Source: Bordetella petrii (GTDB taxonomy: Bacteria > Pseudomonadota > Gammaproteobacteria > Burkholderiales > Burkholderiaceae_B). Taken from it: DNA of 64,000 bases. Position 1 is the first letter of the stretch, and the number at the start of each line of letters is the position of its first letter. Positions 26,847-35,304 of this stretch are shown piece after piece. The stretch is taken from assembly GCF_017356245.1 (NCBI RefSeq), contig NZ_JAFMZZ010000001.1, positions 3,739,855 to 3,803,854 of the forward strand, in the 5' to 3' direction. The notes below the pieces were generated by a model, which worked only from the letters and a program-made list of their open reading frames with translations, searched no databases and was not told the DNA's origin. The translations under genes were made by a program, and so were the position numbers.

Positions 26847-28904
26847 ATGAAGACTGTATGCCATGATGATTTGGCCGCGTCCTTTCAGGGATGCGCGAAG
26901 AATCGATGCCCCAGCCCGTTTCCTGGCCCCGATCTACTGCACCTGGCACGGTCGATGGCGCTTGCCGGTCTCTGCCTGGCCGCGGCCTGGCCGGCCCTGG
27001 CCGCCGAAAGCCCGAAACCGGCCGAGCCGGCCACCAGGCAGGCCAATGCCGAACTGATGAAAGCGCTTCCGTTCTCGGACAAGACATCTTTCGAGCTGGC
27101 GCACAAAGGGTTCATTGCGCCATTGCCCCAGGCCATGATCAAGGGGGCCCAGGGCAACCTGGTGTGGGACCCGACCAAGTACAACTTCATCAAGGAGGGC
27201 TCCGAGGCGCCCGACACGGTCAACCCCAGCCTGTGGCGGCAGGCACAGCTGCTGAATATATCCGGCCTGTTCAAGGTCACCGACGGCATATACCAGGTAC
27301 GCAACCAGGACTTGTCCAACATGACGATCGTCGAAGGCAAGGAAGGCCTGACGATCATGGATCCGCTCATCTCCACCGAAACCGCCAAGGCCGCGCTGGA
27401 CCTGTACTACCAGCATCGCCCCAAAAAGCCGGTGGTGGCCGTGATTTATACGCACAGCCATGTCGACCATTACGGCGGCGTGCGCGGCGTGGTGGACGAA
27501 GCCGACGTCAAGTCCGGCAAGGTGAAAATCTACGCGCCCCTGGGATTCCTGGAGCACGCCGTGGCCGAGAACGTCATGGCCGGCACGGCGATGAGCCGCC
27601 GGGCCAGCTACATGTACGGCAACCTGCTGCCGCCCAGCGCCACCGGACAGGTCGGCGCGGGCCTGGGCACAACCACTTCGGCCGGCACGGTGACCCTGAT
27701 CCCGCCCACCGACATCATCGAGAAAACCGGCGAAACCCGTACCATCGACGGGCTGACCTACCAGTTCCTGTATGCGCCCGGCAGTGAAGCGCCGGCCGAA
27801 ATGCTGTACTACATCAAGGAAAAGAAGGCGCTGAACACGGCGGAGGACTCTACCCACACCCTGCACAATACCTATTCGCTGCGTGGCGCGAAGATCCGCG
27901 ACCCGCTCGCATGGTCCAAGTACCTGAACGAAGCCCTGGCGCTGTGGGGCGATGATGTAGAGGTCATGTACGCCATGCACCACTGGCCGGTATGGGGCAA
28001 CAAGGAAGTCGACGAGCAGCTGAGCCTGCAGCGCGATATGTACCGTTATATCAACGACGAGACGCTGCGGCTGGCCAACATGGGCTACAACAAGGAAGAG
28101 ATTGCCGAGCAGATCCAGCTGCCCGAAGCCATTGCCACCAAGTTCTCGAACCGGGGCTATTACGGGTCGGTAAACCACAACGTGCGCGCCACGTACGTAC
28201 TGTACCTGGGCTGGTTCAATGGCAACCCGGCCACACTGCATACGCTGCCCATTGAACAGGCGTCCAAGCATTATGTCGAAATGATGGGCGGCACGGACGC
28301 GCTGCTGAAGAAGGCTCGCGAATACTACGCCAAGGGCGAATACCGCTGGGTGGCCGAAGTGGTCAACTATGCGGTGTTCGCCGACCCCAAGAACCAGGCG
28401 GCGCGCGATCTGCAGGCGGATGCCCTGGAGCAGATGGGGTATCAGGCAGAAAGCGGCCCGTGGCGCAACTTCTACTTGACCGGCGCCAAAGAGCTGCGCG
28501 AAGGCGTCCAGAAGCTTCCTGTCCCGGATACCGCCAGCCCGGATACCGTGCGGGCAATGACGCTGGATATGCTGTTCGACTATTTCGCGGTTCGGCTGAA
28601 CCGCGAAAAGGCCGCCGGCAAACACGTCGTGCTGAATCTGGACTTCACCGACACCAACCAGAAATACATGCTGGAAATGGGCAATAGCGTGCTCAACCAC
28701 ACGGAAGGCAAACAGGCCAAGGATCCGGACGCCAGCCTTTCGCTGACCCGCGAGACGCTCAACAACATCATGCTGAAGCAGACCACGCTGCAGGAGGCGC
28801 TGTCCAGAGGCGACGTGAAGCTCAGCGGCGATCAATCCAAGCTGAACGACATATTCGGGTCGCTCGACGATTTCGAATTCTGGTTCAACATTGTGACGCC
28901 CTGA
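26847..28904 (+). CDS. Alkylsulfatase, metallo-beta-lactamase type (SdsA-like)
   Basis: 685 residues with an N-terminal export signal (hydrophobic segment MALAGLCLAAAWPALAAES around residues 37-55), so probably periplasmic. The MBL motif THSHVDHYGG is at about residues 202-211, giving zinc ligands; AEDSTHTLHN and the YAMHHWPVWG segment supply further metal/active-site residues. After the MBL domain comes an alkylsulfatase dimerisation domain and a C-terminal SCP2-like domain (about 560-685), as in SdsA1 and linear primary-alkylsulfatases. These zinc enzymes cleave sulfate from alkyl sulfates such as SDS and need no formylglycine. ATG 26847 follows TTAGGAGTGG; divergent from AraC paralogue 1. 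Confidence 0.9.
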   Translation: MKTVCHDDLAASFQGCAKNRCPSPFPGPDLLHLARSMALAGLCLAAAWPALAAESPKPAEPATRQANAELMKALPFSDKTSFELAHKGFIAPLPQAMIKGAQGNLVWDPTKYNFIKEGSEAPDTVNPSLWRQAQLLNISGLFKVTDGIYQVRNQDLSNMTIVEGKEGLTIMDPLISTETAKAALDLYYQHRPKKPVVAVIYTHSHVDHYGGVRGVVDEADVKSGKVKIYAPLGFLEHAVAENVMAGTAMSRRASYMYGNLLPPSATGQVGAGLGTTTSAGTVTLIPPTDIIEKTGETRTIDGLTYQFLYAPGSEAPAEMLYYIKEKKALNTAEDSTHTLHNTYSLRGAKIRDPLAWSKYLNEALALWGDDVEVMYAMHHWPVWGNKEVDEQLSLQRDMYRYINDETLRLANMGYNKEEIAEQIQLPEAIATKFSNRGYYGSVNHNVRATYVLYLGWFNGNPATLHTLPIEQASKHYVEMMGGTDALLKKAREYYAKGEYRWVAEVVNYAVFADPKNQAARDLQADALEQMGYQAESGPWRNFYLTGAKELREGVQKLPVPDTASPDTVRAMTLDMLFDYFAVRLNREKAAGKHVVLNLDFTDTNQKYMLEMGNSVLNHTEGKQAKDPDASLSLTRETLNNIMLKQTTLQEALSRGDVKLSGDQSKLNDIFGSLDDFEFWFNIVTP

Positions 28905-28918
28905 ACGCCGGGCAGGCG

Positions 28919-28957
28919 GATGCCTCAGGACCGGATCCTGGGGCATCGATTTCCTTT
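28919..28957 (+). terminator. Rho-independent terminator after alkylsulfatase
   Basis: A 12-bp stem with one G-T pair (GATGCCTCAGGA / TCCTGGGGCATC, CCGGA loop) followed by GATTTCCTTTTT, 15 nt after the stop. Confidence 0.85.
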
Positions 28958-29116
28958 TTCGGGAGCATAATTGCCCTGTGCGCGCCGGGTCATGCAGCCG
29001 CCTGCGCACCGATGCCGCGGTGGTTCGCTCGATCCGGTGCTGGACCTCAAGGGCAGAACTGTAAATAATTGCCGGCAGAGCAGGGCTGTGAGATTTCCTA
29101 CTGGGGTTGGAGAGTC

Positions 29117-29512
29117 ATGATGGCGATATCGAGTCGATGCCTTGCCCGGTTTTTGCTGCCCGCGCTGCTTGGCGCCTCCGGAACGGCCTGGGCGCAGGCC
29201 TATAGCGCATTTTCAACAGATTCCATCTATGGCTCGTTGAAGCATGAGGAATCCGTGTCCTTCAATCAGGCCGCCGCCAAGGTGTTCGCCAATCCGAAGG
29301 ATAAGGAAATACTGCTATGGACCAGCCCGCTTGCCGGCCGCACGCCAGTGTCGGGCAAACTGTATGCCGACGGTTCGCGGCAGCATGATGGGCTGCCGTG
29401 CCGCATGCTGCATGCCAGGCTCGAACGCGGCCCCAATCGCGAAGACTGGGAATTCTGGTTCTGCCGCCAGGCCGACGGCCAATGGAAGGCGATATCGCAA
29501 AGCCGGCGCTGA
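29117..29512 (+). CDS. Small exported protein, RT0821/Lpp0805-like C-terminal domain
   Basis: 131 residues with a signal peptide (MMAISSRCLARFLLPALLGA, cleavage near AWA-QA). The mature domain has two Cys separated by about 27 residues and ends WFCRQADGQWKAI, like the C-terminal domain of the RT0821/Lpp0805 surface-protein family, where the cysteines probably pair. ATG 29117 is preferred over an in-frame ATG at 29069 because it gives a proper signal peptide behind GGAGAG. Function unknown. Confidence 0.6.
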   Translation: MMAISSRCLARFLLPALLGASGTAWAQAYSAFSTDSIYGSLKHEESVSFNQAAAKVFANPKDKEILLWTSPLAGRTPVSGKLYADGSRQHDGLPCRMLHARLERGPNREDWEFWFCRQADGQWKAISQSRR

Positions 29513-29582
29513 GGCCCGGCCATACATCAACCCACGGGCGCGTCCAGCTGCGGCCCGTACTTACATCCGATGGACCCAATCC

Positions 29583-30230
29583 GTGACGAAGCTTTTCTAC
29601 TATCCCGGCAACGCCAGCATGGCGCCGCACTGCCTGCTCGAAGAAATCGGGCAACCCTTCGAACTCGTTCTTGTCGATCGCACGCAGAACGCCCACAAGT
29701 CGGCGGACTATCTCAAGCTCAATCCCAACGGCCTCATTCCCGTGCTGGCCGACGGCGACTTGGTGCTGTACGAAAGCGCGGCCATCTGCCTGCACCTGGC
29801 CGACACGCATCCCGAAAAGGGATTGGCGCCCGAGCTGGGCACGCCGGAACGTGCGCAGCTCTATAAATGGCTGATGTGGTTCACCAACACCATGCAATCG
29901 AGCCTGCTGGCCTATTTTTATCCCGAGCGGTGGGTTGACGCGGACAACGCATCGGGAGCAGGGCAGGTGAAGGCCCATGCCGAGTCGAAGATCGCGGGCC
30001 TGCTGGATCAGATGGAAGACCACTTGCGGAAATCCGGCGGCCCCTGGTTCCTGGGCGAGCGCTACACCGTGCTGGACCCGTTCGCCATGATGCTTTGCCG
30101 CTGGACCCGGGGCCAGTCCAGGCCCGCGCGCAGCATGCCCGAACTCGGCCGCTATTTGCCGCGCGTGCTGGCTCGTCCTGCCGTGCAACGCGCGTTGCGC
30201 ACGGAAGGCCTGGAGCAGCCCTGGGTGTAA
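29583..30230 (+). CDS. Glutathione S-transferase family protein
   Basis: 215 residues. N-terminal thioredoxin-like domain: KLFYYPGNASMAPHCLLEEI, NPNGLIPVLADGDLVLYESA, AAICLHLADTHPEKGLAPEL, with the cis-Pro and Glu-Ser glutathione contacts; C-terminal all-alpha domain: GPWFLGERYTVLDPFAMMLC. Bacterial beta/theta-type GST; substrate unknown. GTG 29583 is the only start giving the canonical N terminus, but its ribosome-binding site is weak. Confidence 0.85.
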   Translation: MTKLFYYPGNASMAPHCLLEEIGQPFELVLVDRTQNAHKSADYLKLNPNGLIPVLADGDLVLYESAAICLHLADTHPEKGLAPELGTPERAQLYKWLMWFTNTMQSSLLAYFYPERWVDADNASGAGQVKAHAESKIAGLLDQMEDHLRKSGGPWFLGERYTVLDPFAMMLCRWTRGQSRPARSMPELGRYLPRVLARPAVQRALRTEGLEQPWV

Positions 30231-30266
30231 TGTCGTTCATGTACCCGCACGGTGGAGATTTCTCGG

Positions 30267-30286
30267 AGATTTCGTATTTCGGATAG
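30267..30286 (+). promoter_or_regulatory. Repeated element AGATTTCGNNTTTCGGATAG, copy 2
   Basis: AGATTTCGTATTTCGGATAG, followed after 16 nt by GCACTATT exactly as in copy 1. It lies 108 nt upstream of the SphA-like gene (30395) with no AraC gene beside it, which argues that the element serves the plus-strand gene here. Confidence 0.55.
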
Positions 30287-30394
30287 CGCAGGCCGTTGGT
30301 TGGCACTATTTTTACTGTAGCGTGCAGCCGGTGGGCCTAATGCCAGCCTGGCTGGCATGCAGTGTGGGTGTCTGCTGGTCAACGGAGTCAGGGA

Positions 30395-31393
30395 ATGCGC
30401 TTCAAAACGGTTGCGTCGCACACCGACATTCCGCGCAGGACGATCCGGCCTGCCGCCAAAGCAGGGGTGGTGTTCATCGCAACGCTGTGGTCGGTGTCCT
30501 GCGGGGCCACCGAAGGCGGGTTGGGCCGGCAGATCGCCGGCACCAATGTCTTGCCCAATGCGGGTATCGTCGCTCCGACGCCCATTACGGTGGTTAACCT
30601 GACCCAGATCTATTTCGACGGAACAATCAGCGCCGGACGGGATGTGCCGATTGCCGGACAGACGTCGCTGGGACTGGATGGAAAAATATCCTTTACCCTG
30701 GCTTCGTTGCTCAAAACCTGGGATACCGGTACCGGCAGGTGGAATTTCGCTTCGGGCATCACCGTGCCCTATATTTGGACGAAAGTCGAGGCCAGGCTGA
30801 GCGGCCCGCGGCGCGGCGTGGCGGCCAGCGATACCGCGTCAAATCTGTACGATCTGTACGTAACGCCGATCACGGCGGGGTATCACTTTTCCGAGACCTC
30901 GCATATTGCGCTGAGCCTCAACGTATGGATGCCGACCGGAAGGTATGACGAAGACGACTTGGCCAACCCCAGTTTGAATACCTGGACGTTTGTGCCACAA
31001 GTCGCTTATACGAAAATTTTCCCGGAATCGAAATGGCAGCTCGATATGGTGGCGGGCCTGCAGCTGTACACGCGCAATTCGGCCACGGACTATCGCAATG
31101 CGCCGCTTTTCAGCCTGGATGTCATGGGGCGCCGGAAGTTCGACAATGGCGTCAGTGTCGGGTTGATTGTTGGAACGATACAGCAATTGGGCAGCGACAA
31201 CGGGCCGACGGCCGATCGCCTGAGCGGATTCAAGGGGCGAGACTGGGCTCTGGGCCCGGTCCTGACTTATGACCGGAAGTTGGCCCATGACCGATCCCTG
31301 TCTCTCGGCCTTCGGTGGGTTCCCACGATCAGCAGCAAGAATCGGCTCGACAGCAACGATACCGTCATGGCGACGGCGGCGCTGATTTTTTAG
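30395..31393 (+). CDS. SphA / phenol-degradation MetA-like outer-membrane protein
   Basis: 332 residues. The N terminus carries a hydrophobic export segment (AAKAGVVFIATLWSVSCGAT). The remainder is a beta-barrel of the SphA/Phenol_MetA_deg family (PF13557): ITAGYHFSETSHIALSLNVW, MPTGRYD and ALGPVLTYDRK are typical. Such proteins are thought to be outer-membrane channels for hydrophobic compounds. ATG 30395 follows CAGGGA. Probably co-transcribed with the Omp85-like gene 16 nt downstream and located within the alkylsulfatase/AraC region, so uptake or sensing of a surfactant-like compound is plausible but unproven. Confidence 0.7.
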   Translation: MRFKTVASHTDIPRRTIRPAAKAGVVFIATLWSVSCGATEGGLGRQIAGTNVLPNAGIVAPTPITVVNLTQIYFDGTISAGRDVPIAGQTSLGLDGKISFTLASLLKTWDTGTGRWNFASGITVPYIWTKVEARLSGPRRGVAASDTASNLYDLYVTPITAGYHFSETSHIALSLNVWMPTGRYDEDDLANPSLNTWTFVPQVAYTKIFPESKWQLDMVAGLQLYTRNSATDYRNAPLFSLDVMGRRKFDNGVSVGLIVGTIQQLGSDNGPTADRLSGFKGRDWALGPVLTYDRKLAHDRSLSLGLRWVPTISSKNRLDSNDTVMATAALIF

Positions 31394-31409
31394 CCATTCA
31401 TCGGCGCAA

Positions 31410-32537
31410 ATGGCAATTCCATTGATCCGTGTCTGCCTGCTGGCTGCAACCCTGGCCGCTGGCAGTCCGGCCATGGCCCAGCCTGGCTCGTTCACCGACC
31501 CCGACGATGGCGCCTTCGATGTCAGCGACTACCTGCTGAACCGGAAAGGTGTTTTTCCGGTTCCCATTATCATCACCGAGCCTGCGGTAGGATACGGCGG
31601 CGGGGCGATGCTGATGTATTTTTCGGAATCGCTGGCCGAAGCCGATCAGAAAGCCCGGCAAGCCGGCGAACCCGCGGCGCCGCCCAATTTCACGGGGATA
31701 GGCGCGTTGGCAACCGAGAATGGCTCGCGTGGAGCGGGATTGTTCCATTTTCATACCTGGGGTGGCGACCGGTTCCGCTATATGGGTGCGCTGGCGCGCG
31801 CCAAGTTCAACCTTGATTACTACGGCCCGCTCAATCATGGGCGCAGCTATGAACTGAAAGGCACTTTCCTGGTGCAGCAGCTGCTTGCACGGGTTGGCGA
31901 TACCCGCTGGTATGTCGGGCCGCGCTATACGTACTTCAAGTCGGACACGCGCTTCACCGGCGCGGCTGCCAGCAGGCCTGCTTTTGGCGATCAGGAACTC
32001 AGCATCGGCAAGATCGGGCTGGTTGTCGACTACGACAATCGGGACAATATGTTTTATCCCACCAAAGGCAGCTATGCCGAGCTGGAAGCCCAGTTCGCTC
32101 GAAGCTGGCTGGGCAGCTCAAAGTCGTTCGAGACTTACCGCGCGCGTGGCTATACCTGGCTGCCGATCCATCCCAAGTGGACGCTGGGCTTGCGCCTGGA
32201 CGCCCAGACCACCAGCGGATCGGTGCCGTTCTATGCCCAGCCGTATGTGGATCTGCGCGGTGTATCGCGCGGCCGGTACCAGGACCGGACCGCGCTGGCC
32301 GCCGAAATGGAATTGCGCTGGAACGTAACACCGCGCTGGTCGCTGCTGGGATTCACCGGGGCAGGCAAAGCCTATGGCCGCTGGAAATCGTTCGGCGACG
32401 CGTCCAATGTGGCCAGCGTCGGCGCGGGGTTCCGCTACCTGATAGCCCGCAAACTGGGCCTGGCGGTGGGCATCGATGTGGCGCACAGCAAAGATCAGAA
32501 CGCCTTCTATATCCAGGTGGGCAGCGCCTGGCGTTGA
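31410..32537 (+). CDS. Omp85-like (bacterial surface antigen) outer-membrane protein
   Basis: 375 residues: signal peptide cleaved near PAMA-QP, then a 16-strand-type barrel of the bacterial surface antigen family (PF01103). Features: TEPAVGYGGGAMLMYF, a DYDNRDNMFYPTKGSYAELE segment (family hallmark D-RD--FxPTxG) and a C-terminal FYIQVGSAWR. No POTRA domains are present; with only about 40 residues before the barrel it is a stand-alone barrel, unlike BamA/TamA. It follows the SphA-like gene by 16 nt. Likely an outer-membrane channel or lipid-handling protein. Confidence 0.75.
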   Translation: MAIPLIRVCLLAATLAAGSPAMAQPGSFTDPDDGAFDVSDYLLNRKGVFPVPIIITEPAVGYGGGAMLMYFSESLAEADQKARQAGEPAAPPNFTGIGALATENGSRGAGLFHFHTWGGDRFRYMGALARAKFNLDYYGPLNHGRSYELKGTFLVQQLLARVGDTRWYVGPRYTYFKSDTRFTGAAASRPAFGDQELSIGKIGLVVDYDNRDNMFYPTKGSYAELEAQFARSWLGSSKSFETYRARGYTWLPIHPKWTLGLRLDAQTTSGSVPFYAQPYVDLRGVSRGRYQDRTALAAEMELRWNVTPRWSLLGFTGAGKAYGRWKSFGDASNVASVGAGFRYLIARKLGLAVGIDVAHSKDQNAFYIQVGSAWR

Positions 32538-32549
32538 ACTTCGCGCAGA

Positions 32550-33530
32550 TCATGATCGTGCCCGCGAGCGCTTCAGGGTATCGCTGGGAGATTCGCCGAA
32601 TGCTCCGTAGTAGTACTGCGCGAACCGCGACATATGACGAAACCCCCATTTCATGGCAACATCCGATACGCTGCTTTCTGCGTCGCAAGTGAGCAGGTCG
32701 CGCAGCGCGCCATTCAATCGCGCAGTCATGAACCATCTTCCGGGCGTCATCCCGACGCCGCGGCGAAAGATCAGCTGCAACGCGCGCAGGCTGTACCCAC
32801 TGCGCCTTGCGATATCGGACAAGGCAACGTCGGCCTCTGTGCCGGAAAGCACCAGCCGTTCGCACGCCGTAATCAAATGGTGGTGCCGCCGCTCGGTTGC
32901 CGAGCGCTCCGACTGGCGCGCCGGTCCCGCATCGAAAAGTGCATCCACATAGCCAGCCAGCAGCGAGGCCTGAATCTCTTTGGCCAGCTCGGGGGCCATT
33001 CCGCCAACCGGTTGAAGGCGCCGCGCCAGGGTCAACGCATCGTCGGTGAGGCATGTCAGCGCGGACCTTCCTCCACTGGACAAGCGTACCGAATAGGCCT
33101 CAAACCTGGACATTTGCAGAGGTTGTCCCGTGCGCGTGGTGGCAACCTGCTGAAGCAGGTCTTCAGGAACGACAAAATTCACCCAGCGCGACGATCCCGA
33201 GGCGTGATAAAGAAGCTCTACGCCTGCCGGATAAATTTGTATTTCATCGGTCTCGATGGCCGTGGTGTTAAACCGCGTTACATCGCCGCCTTCTGCCATG
33301 AAGCCTATAGAGACCGCTTCTTTGGGCATGCTGCCCTGGGCAATCACCGGAAAATTGTACCAACCTGTTTCCAGTCTGACGTCACCCAGCATCAGACGTT
33401 GATGTTCCATGGCCGTACGCTTGGAAGACAGGATTCGATGTTCGAAGCTCGCGCCATAAACCACGTCGAAAGCCTGGGACGGTTCAAAGCCCGAATAGAC
33501 ATGGCGCAGGTAGATCGGCTGAAACAGCAT
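32550..33530 (-). CDS. AraC-family transcriptional regulator (paralogue 2)
   Basis: 326 residues, same length and domain plan as the regulator at 25633: N-terminal ligand domain (IYLRHVYSGFEPSQAFDVVY), then AraC HTH pair (DVALSDIARRSGYSLRALQL; SVSDVAMKWGFRHMSRFAQY). The two HTH regions are nearly identical, so both may read the same DNA site. The ATG at 33530 aligns with the first residue of paralogue 1; upstream in-frame starts are longer than the paralogue. Its promoter side carries element copy 3. Convergent with the Omp85-like gene (12-nt gap), divergent from the H-NS-like gene. Confidence 0.9.
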   Translation of the reverse strand: MLFQPIYLRHVYSGFEPSQAFDVVYGASFEHRILSSKRTAMEHQRLMLGDVRLETGWYNFPVIAQGSMPKEAVSIGFMAEGGDVTRFNTTAIETDEIQIYPAGVELLYHASGSSRWVNFVVPEDLLQQVATTRTGQPLQMSRFEAYSVRLSSGGRSALTCLTDDALTLARRLQPVGGMAPELAKEIQASLLAGYVDALFDAGPARQSERSATERRHHHLITACERLVLSGTEADVALSDIARRSGYSLRALQLIFRRGVGMTPGRWFMTARLNGALRDLLTCDAESSVSDVAMKWGFRHMSRFAQYYYGAFGESPSDTLKRSRARS

Positions 33531-33546
33531 GGCAACCCCTCTTCCC

Positions 33547-33566
33547 AGATTTCGCTTTTCGGATAG
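33547..33566 (+). promoter_or_regulatory. Repeated element AGATTTCGNNTTTCGGATAG, copy 3
   Basis: AGATTTCGCTTTTCGGATAG between AraC paralogue 2 and the H-NS-like gene, with GCCATATT 16 nt further on in place of GCACTATT. It lies 16 nt from the AraC start and 61 nt from the H-NS-like start. Confidence 0.55.
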
Positions 33567-33627
33567 CGCCCCGCAAAGATTCGCCATATTCTAACCACAG
33601 GTTATTCGTAAGGCTGAGTCTGAGCTT

Positions 33628-33897
33628 ATGGCGGAGAACTACCGACAGGTCAAGGCGCGCATACGTACGCTGGAAGCAGAGGCGGAGCGCTTGCGCCGGC
33701 AGGAATTGCGGGACGTTCTGGCCGATATGCGTCGGAAAATCCAGGAATACCAGATCATGCCCGAACAATTGTTCGGACCGAATCTGTCGGATCTGGTGCG
33801 CTACAGGCACCCGGAAACCGGGCAGACCTGGAACGGCATAGGACGGCCGCCGAACTGGATCAAAGGAAAAGATCGTGACCTTTTCCATGTCGACTGA
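33628..33897 (+). CDS. H-NS family DNA-binding protein
   Basis: 89 residues. Residues 1-45 form a charged coiled coil for oligomerisation (RTLEAEAERLRRQELRDVLA). The C-terminal RYRHPETGQTWNGIGRPPNW followed by I is the betaproteobacterial H-NS DNA-binding motif (YRDPxTGxTWSGxGRxPxW), with GRPPNW as AT-hook-like core. Such proteins silence horizontally acquired, AT-rich DNA. It precedes the sulfatase/MoxR locus by about 200 nt; a local silencer role is possible. Smaller than typical members (about 95-105 residues) but complete. Confidence 0.85.
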   Translation: MAENYRQVKARIRTLEAEAERLRRQELRDVLADMRRKIQEYQIMPEQLFGPNLSDLVRYRHPETGQTWNGIGRPPNWIKGKDRDLFHVD

Positions 33898-34105
33898 CTA
33901 CGCTGAATTGAAGCACCAATAAACAGCGGAGCCTTGACGAAAACAATAGAACATCAAAGACAGGCTCCGAGTACAGATATGCCAACTGGAAAAGGCCGGC
34001 TCAAACAACTCCAGCACAGGGGGTGAATCCACGAACGGCGGTCTGCATTGCGTTGTTCCCGCGCCATGGAATGGCGCTCCGGTTGGCAGGATATGGAGTC
34101 GGAAC

Positions 34106-35248
34106 GTGAAACAGCAACTGAAAGTCGGTTTGGCAGCAGTCGCGATTCTCGCAGGGGCAGGGGTCTTGGGGGCCTATGTGGCGCACACGCAGTCCGACCC
34201 TGGTGCTCCGGCGGTGACACTGGGAGACGGCAAGAACGGGCCTGCCGGCATGGCGTGGATCGCTGGCGCCGAATTCCTGATGGGAAATGAGCACAAGCTT
34301 TCGCAGCCCAACGAACGGCCGGCCCATGAGGTGCGCGTCAGCGGCTTCTGGATGGACGTGCACGATGTCACGAACGCAGAGTTCCGGCGGTTCGTGGAGG
34401 CCACGGGCTATGTCACCACCGCCGAACAGAAGCCCCGCTGGGAAGACTTGAAACCGCAACTGCCGCCCGGCACGCCGCGCCCGGACGACAGCCTGCTGGT
34501 GCCGGGCGCGATGGTGTTCGTCGGCACGGCTACAGAGGTTTCGCTGCGCGACTACACCCGCTGGTGGCGTTTCGTTCCCGGTGCCAGCTGGCGTCATCCG
34601 CAAGGCCCGGGCAGCGACATCGCGGGCAAAGACGACCACCCCGTGGTGCAGGTGTCATACGAAGACGCACAGGCCTATGCCAAGTGGGCCGGCAAGCGGC
34701 TGCCTACCGAGGCAGAATGGGAGTTCGCGGCGCGGGGCGGCCTGGACCAGGCCACCTACAGCTGGGGCAATGATCTCAGCCCACAGGGCAAGCCCATGGC
34801 CAATATCTGGGACACCCAGCAGCAACAGCCTTTTCCCGTGGTCAGGGACGAGAAGATCCAGGTGGGCACCACGCCGGTGGGCAGCTTTCCGCCGAACGGT
34901 TATGGCTTGTACGACATGGCGGGTAACGTGTGGCAATGGACGGCCGACTGGTACAGGGCCGATGCCTTCGCTATTCAGGCGCAGTTTCGCGAGCCGCCGC
35001 TGGATCCTGCCGGTCCCGCCGACAGCTTCGATCCCGACGATGGCAATGTGCCGGCTTCTGCCCCCAAGCGCGTGACACGCGGCGGTTCTTTTCTGTGCAG
35101 CGACACCTACTGCATCAGCTACCGCGCCAGCGCCCGCCGCGGTACGGATCCGCTCAACGGCATGTCCCATCTGGGTTTTCGCACCGTAATGACCCCAGAA
35201 CAATGGAAGCTGGCCCAGGCCCGCAAGGGTAGCGTCGCCAGTCGATGA
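34106..35248 (+). CDS. Membrane-anchored formylglycine-generating enzyme (SUMF1 family)
   Basis: 380 residues. Residues 6-27 (KVGLAAVAILAGAGVLGAYVA) are a signal anchor or uncleaved signal, placing the enzyme in the periplasm. The FGE-sulfatase domain spans about 45-365: NERPAHEVRVSGFWMDVHDV, KRLPTEAEWEFAARGG, GLYDMAGNVWQWTADWY and TRGGSFLCSDTYCISYRASA. Cys331 and Cys336 match the copper-binding cysteine pair of true FGE (CxxxxC), so it should oxidise sulfatase Cys to formylglycine rather than be a divergent SUMF1 relative. GTG start at 34106 behind GGAG. First enzyme of the locus whose arylsulfatase is at 42681. Confidence 0.85.
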   Translation: MKQQLKVGLAAVAILAGAGVLGAYVAHTQSDPGAPAVTLGDGKNGPAGMAWIAGAEFLMGNEHKLSQPNERPAHEVRVSGFWMDVHDVTNAEFRRFVEATGYVTTAEQKPRWEDLKPQLPPGTPRPDDSLLVPGAMVFVGTATEVSLRDYTRWWRFVPGASWRHPQGPGSDIAGKDDHPVVQVSYEDAQAYAKWAGKRLPTEAEWEFAARGGLDQATYSWGNDLSPQGKPMANIWDTQQQQPFPVVRDEKIQVGTTPVGSFPPNGYGLYDMAGNVWQWTADWYRADAFAIQAQFREPPLDPAGPADSFDPDDGNVPASAPKRVTRGGSFLCSDTYCISYRASARRGTDPLNGMSHLGFRTVMTPEQWKLAQARKGSVASR

Positions 35249-35304
35249 TCCGGAAGGCCGCTTGGGGAAGAGTGGCGTGTAGTAATCAAATTCGGGGAAC
35301 AGGA

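Noticed and set aside
30230..30306. Remnant of a third AraC gene upstream of element copy 2 (minus strand)
   Set aside because: Similarity to the AraC leaders ends at the element itself; the adjacent sequence is the intact GST gene.
30300..30320. Sigma-54 promoter TTGGCACTATTTTTAC
   Set aside because: The -24 half fits but the -12 half (TTAC instead of TTGC) does not, and the box is better explained as part of the repeated element.
33928..33969. CGGAGCC ... GGCTCCG as a terminator after the H-NS-like gene
   Set aside because: The loop is about 28 nt and no T run follows; too weak to call.
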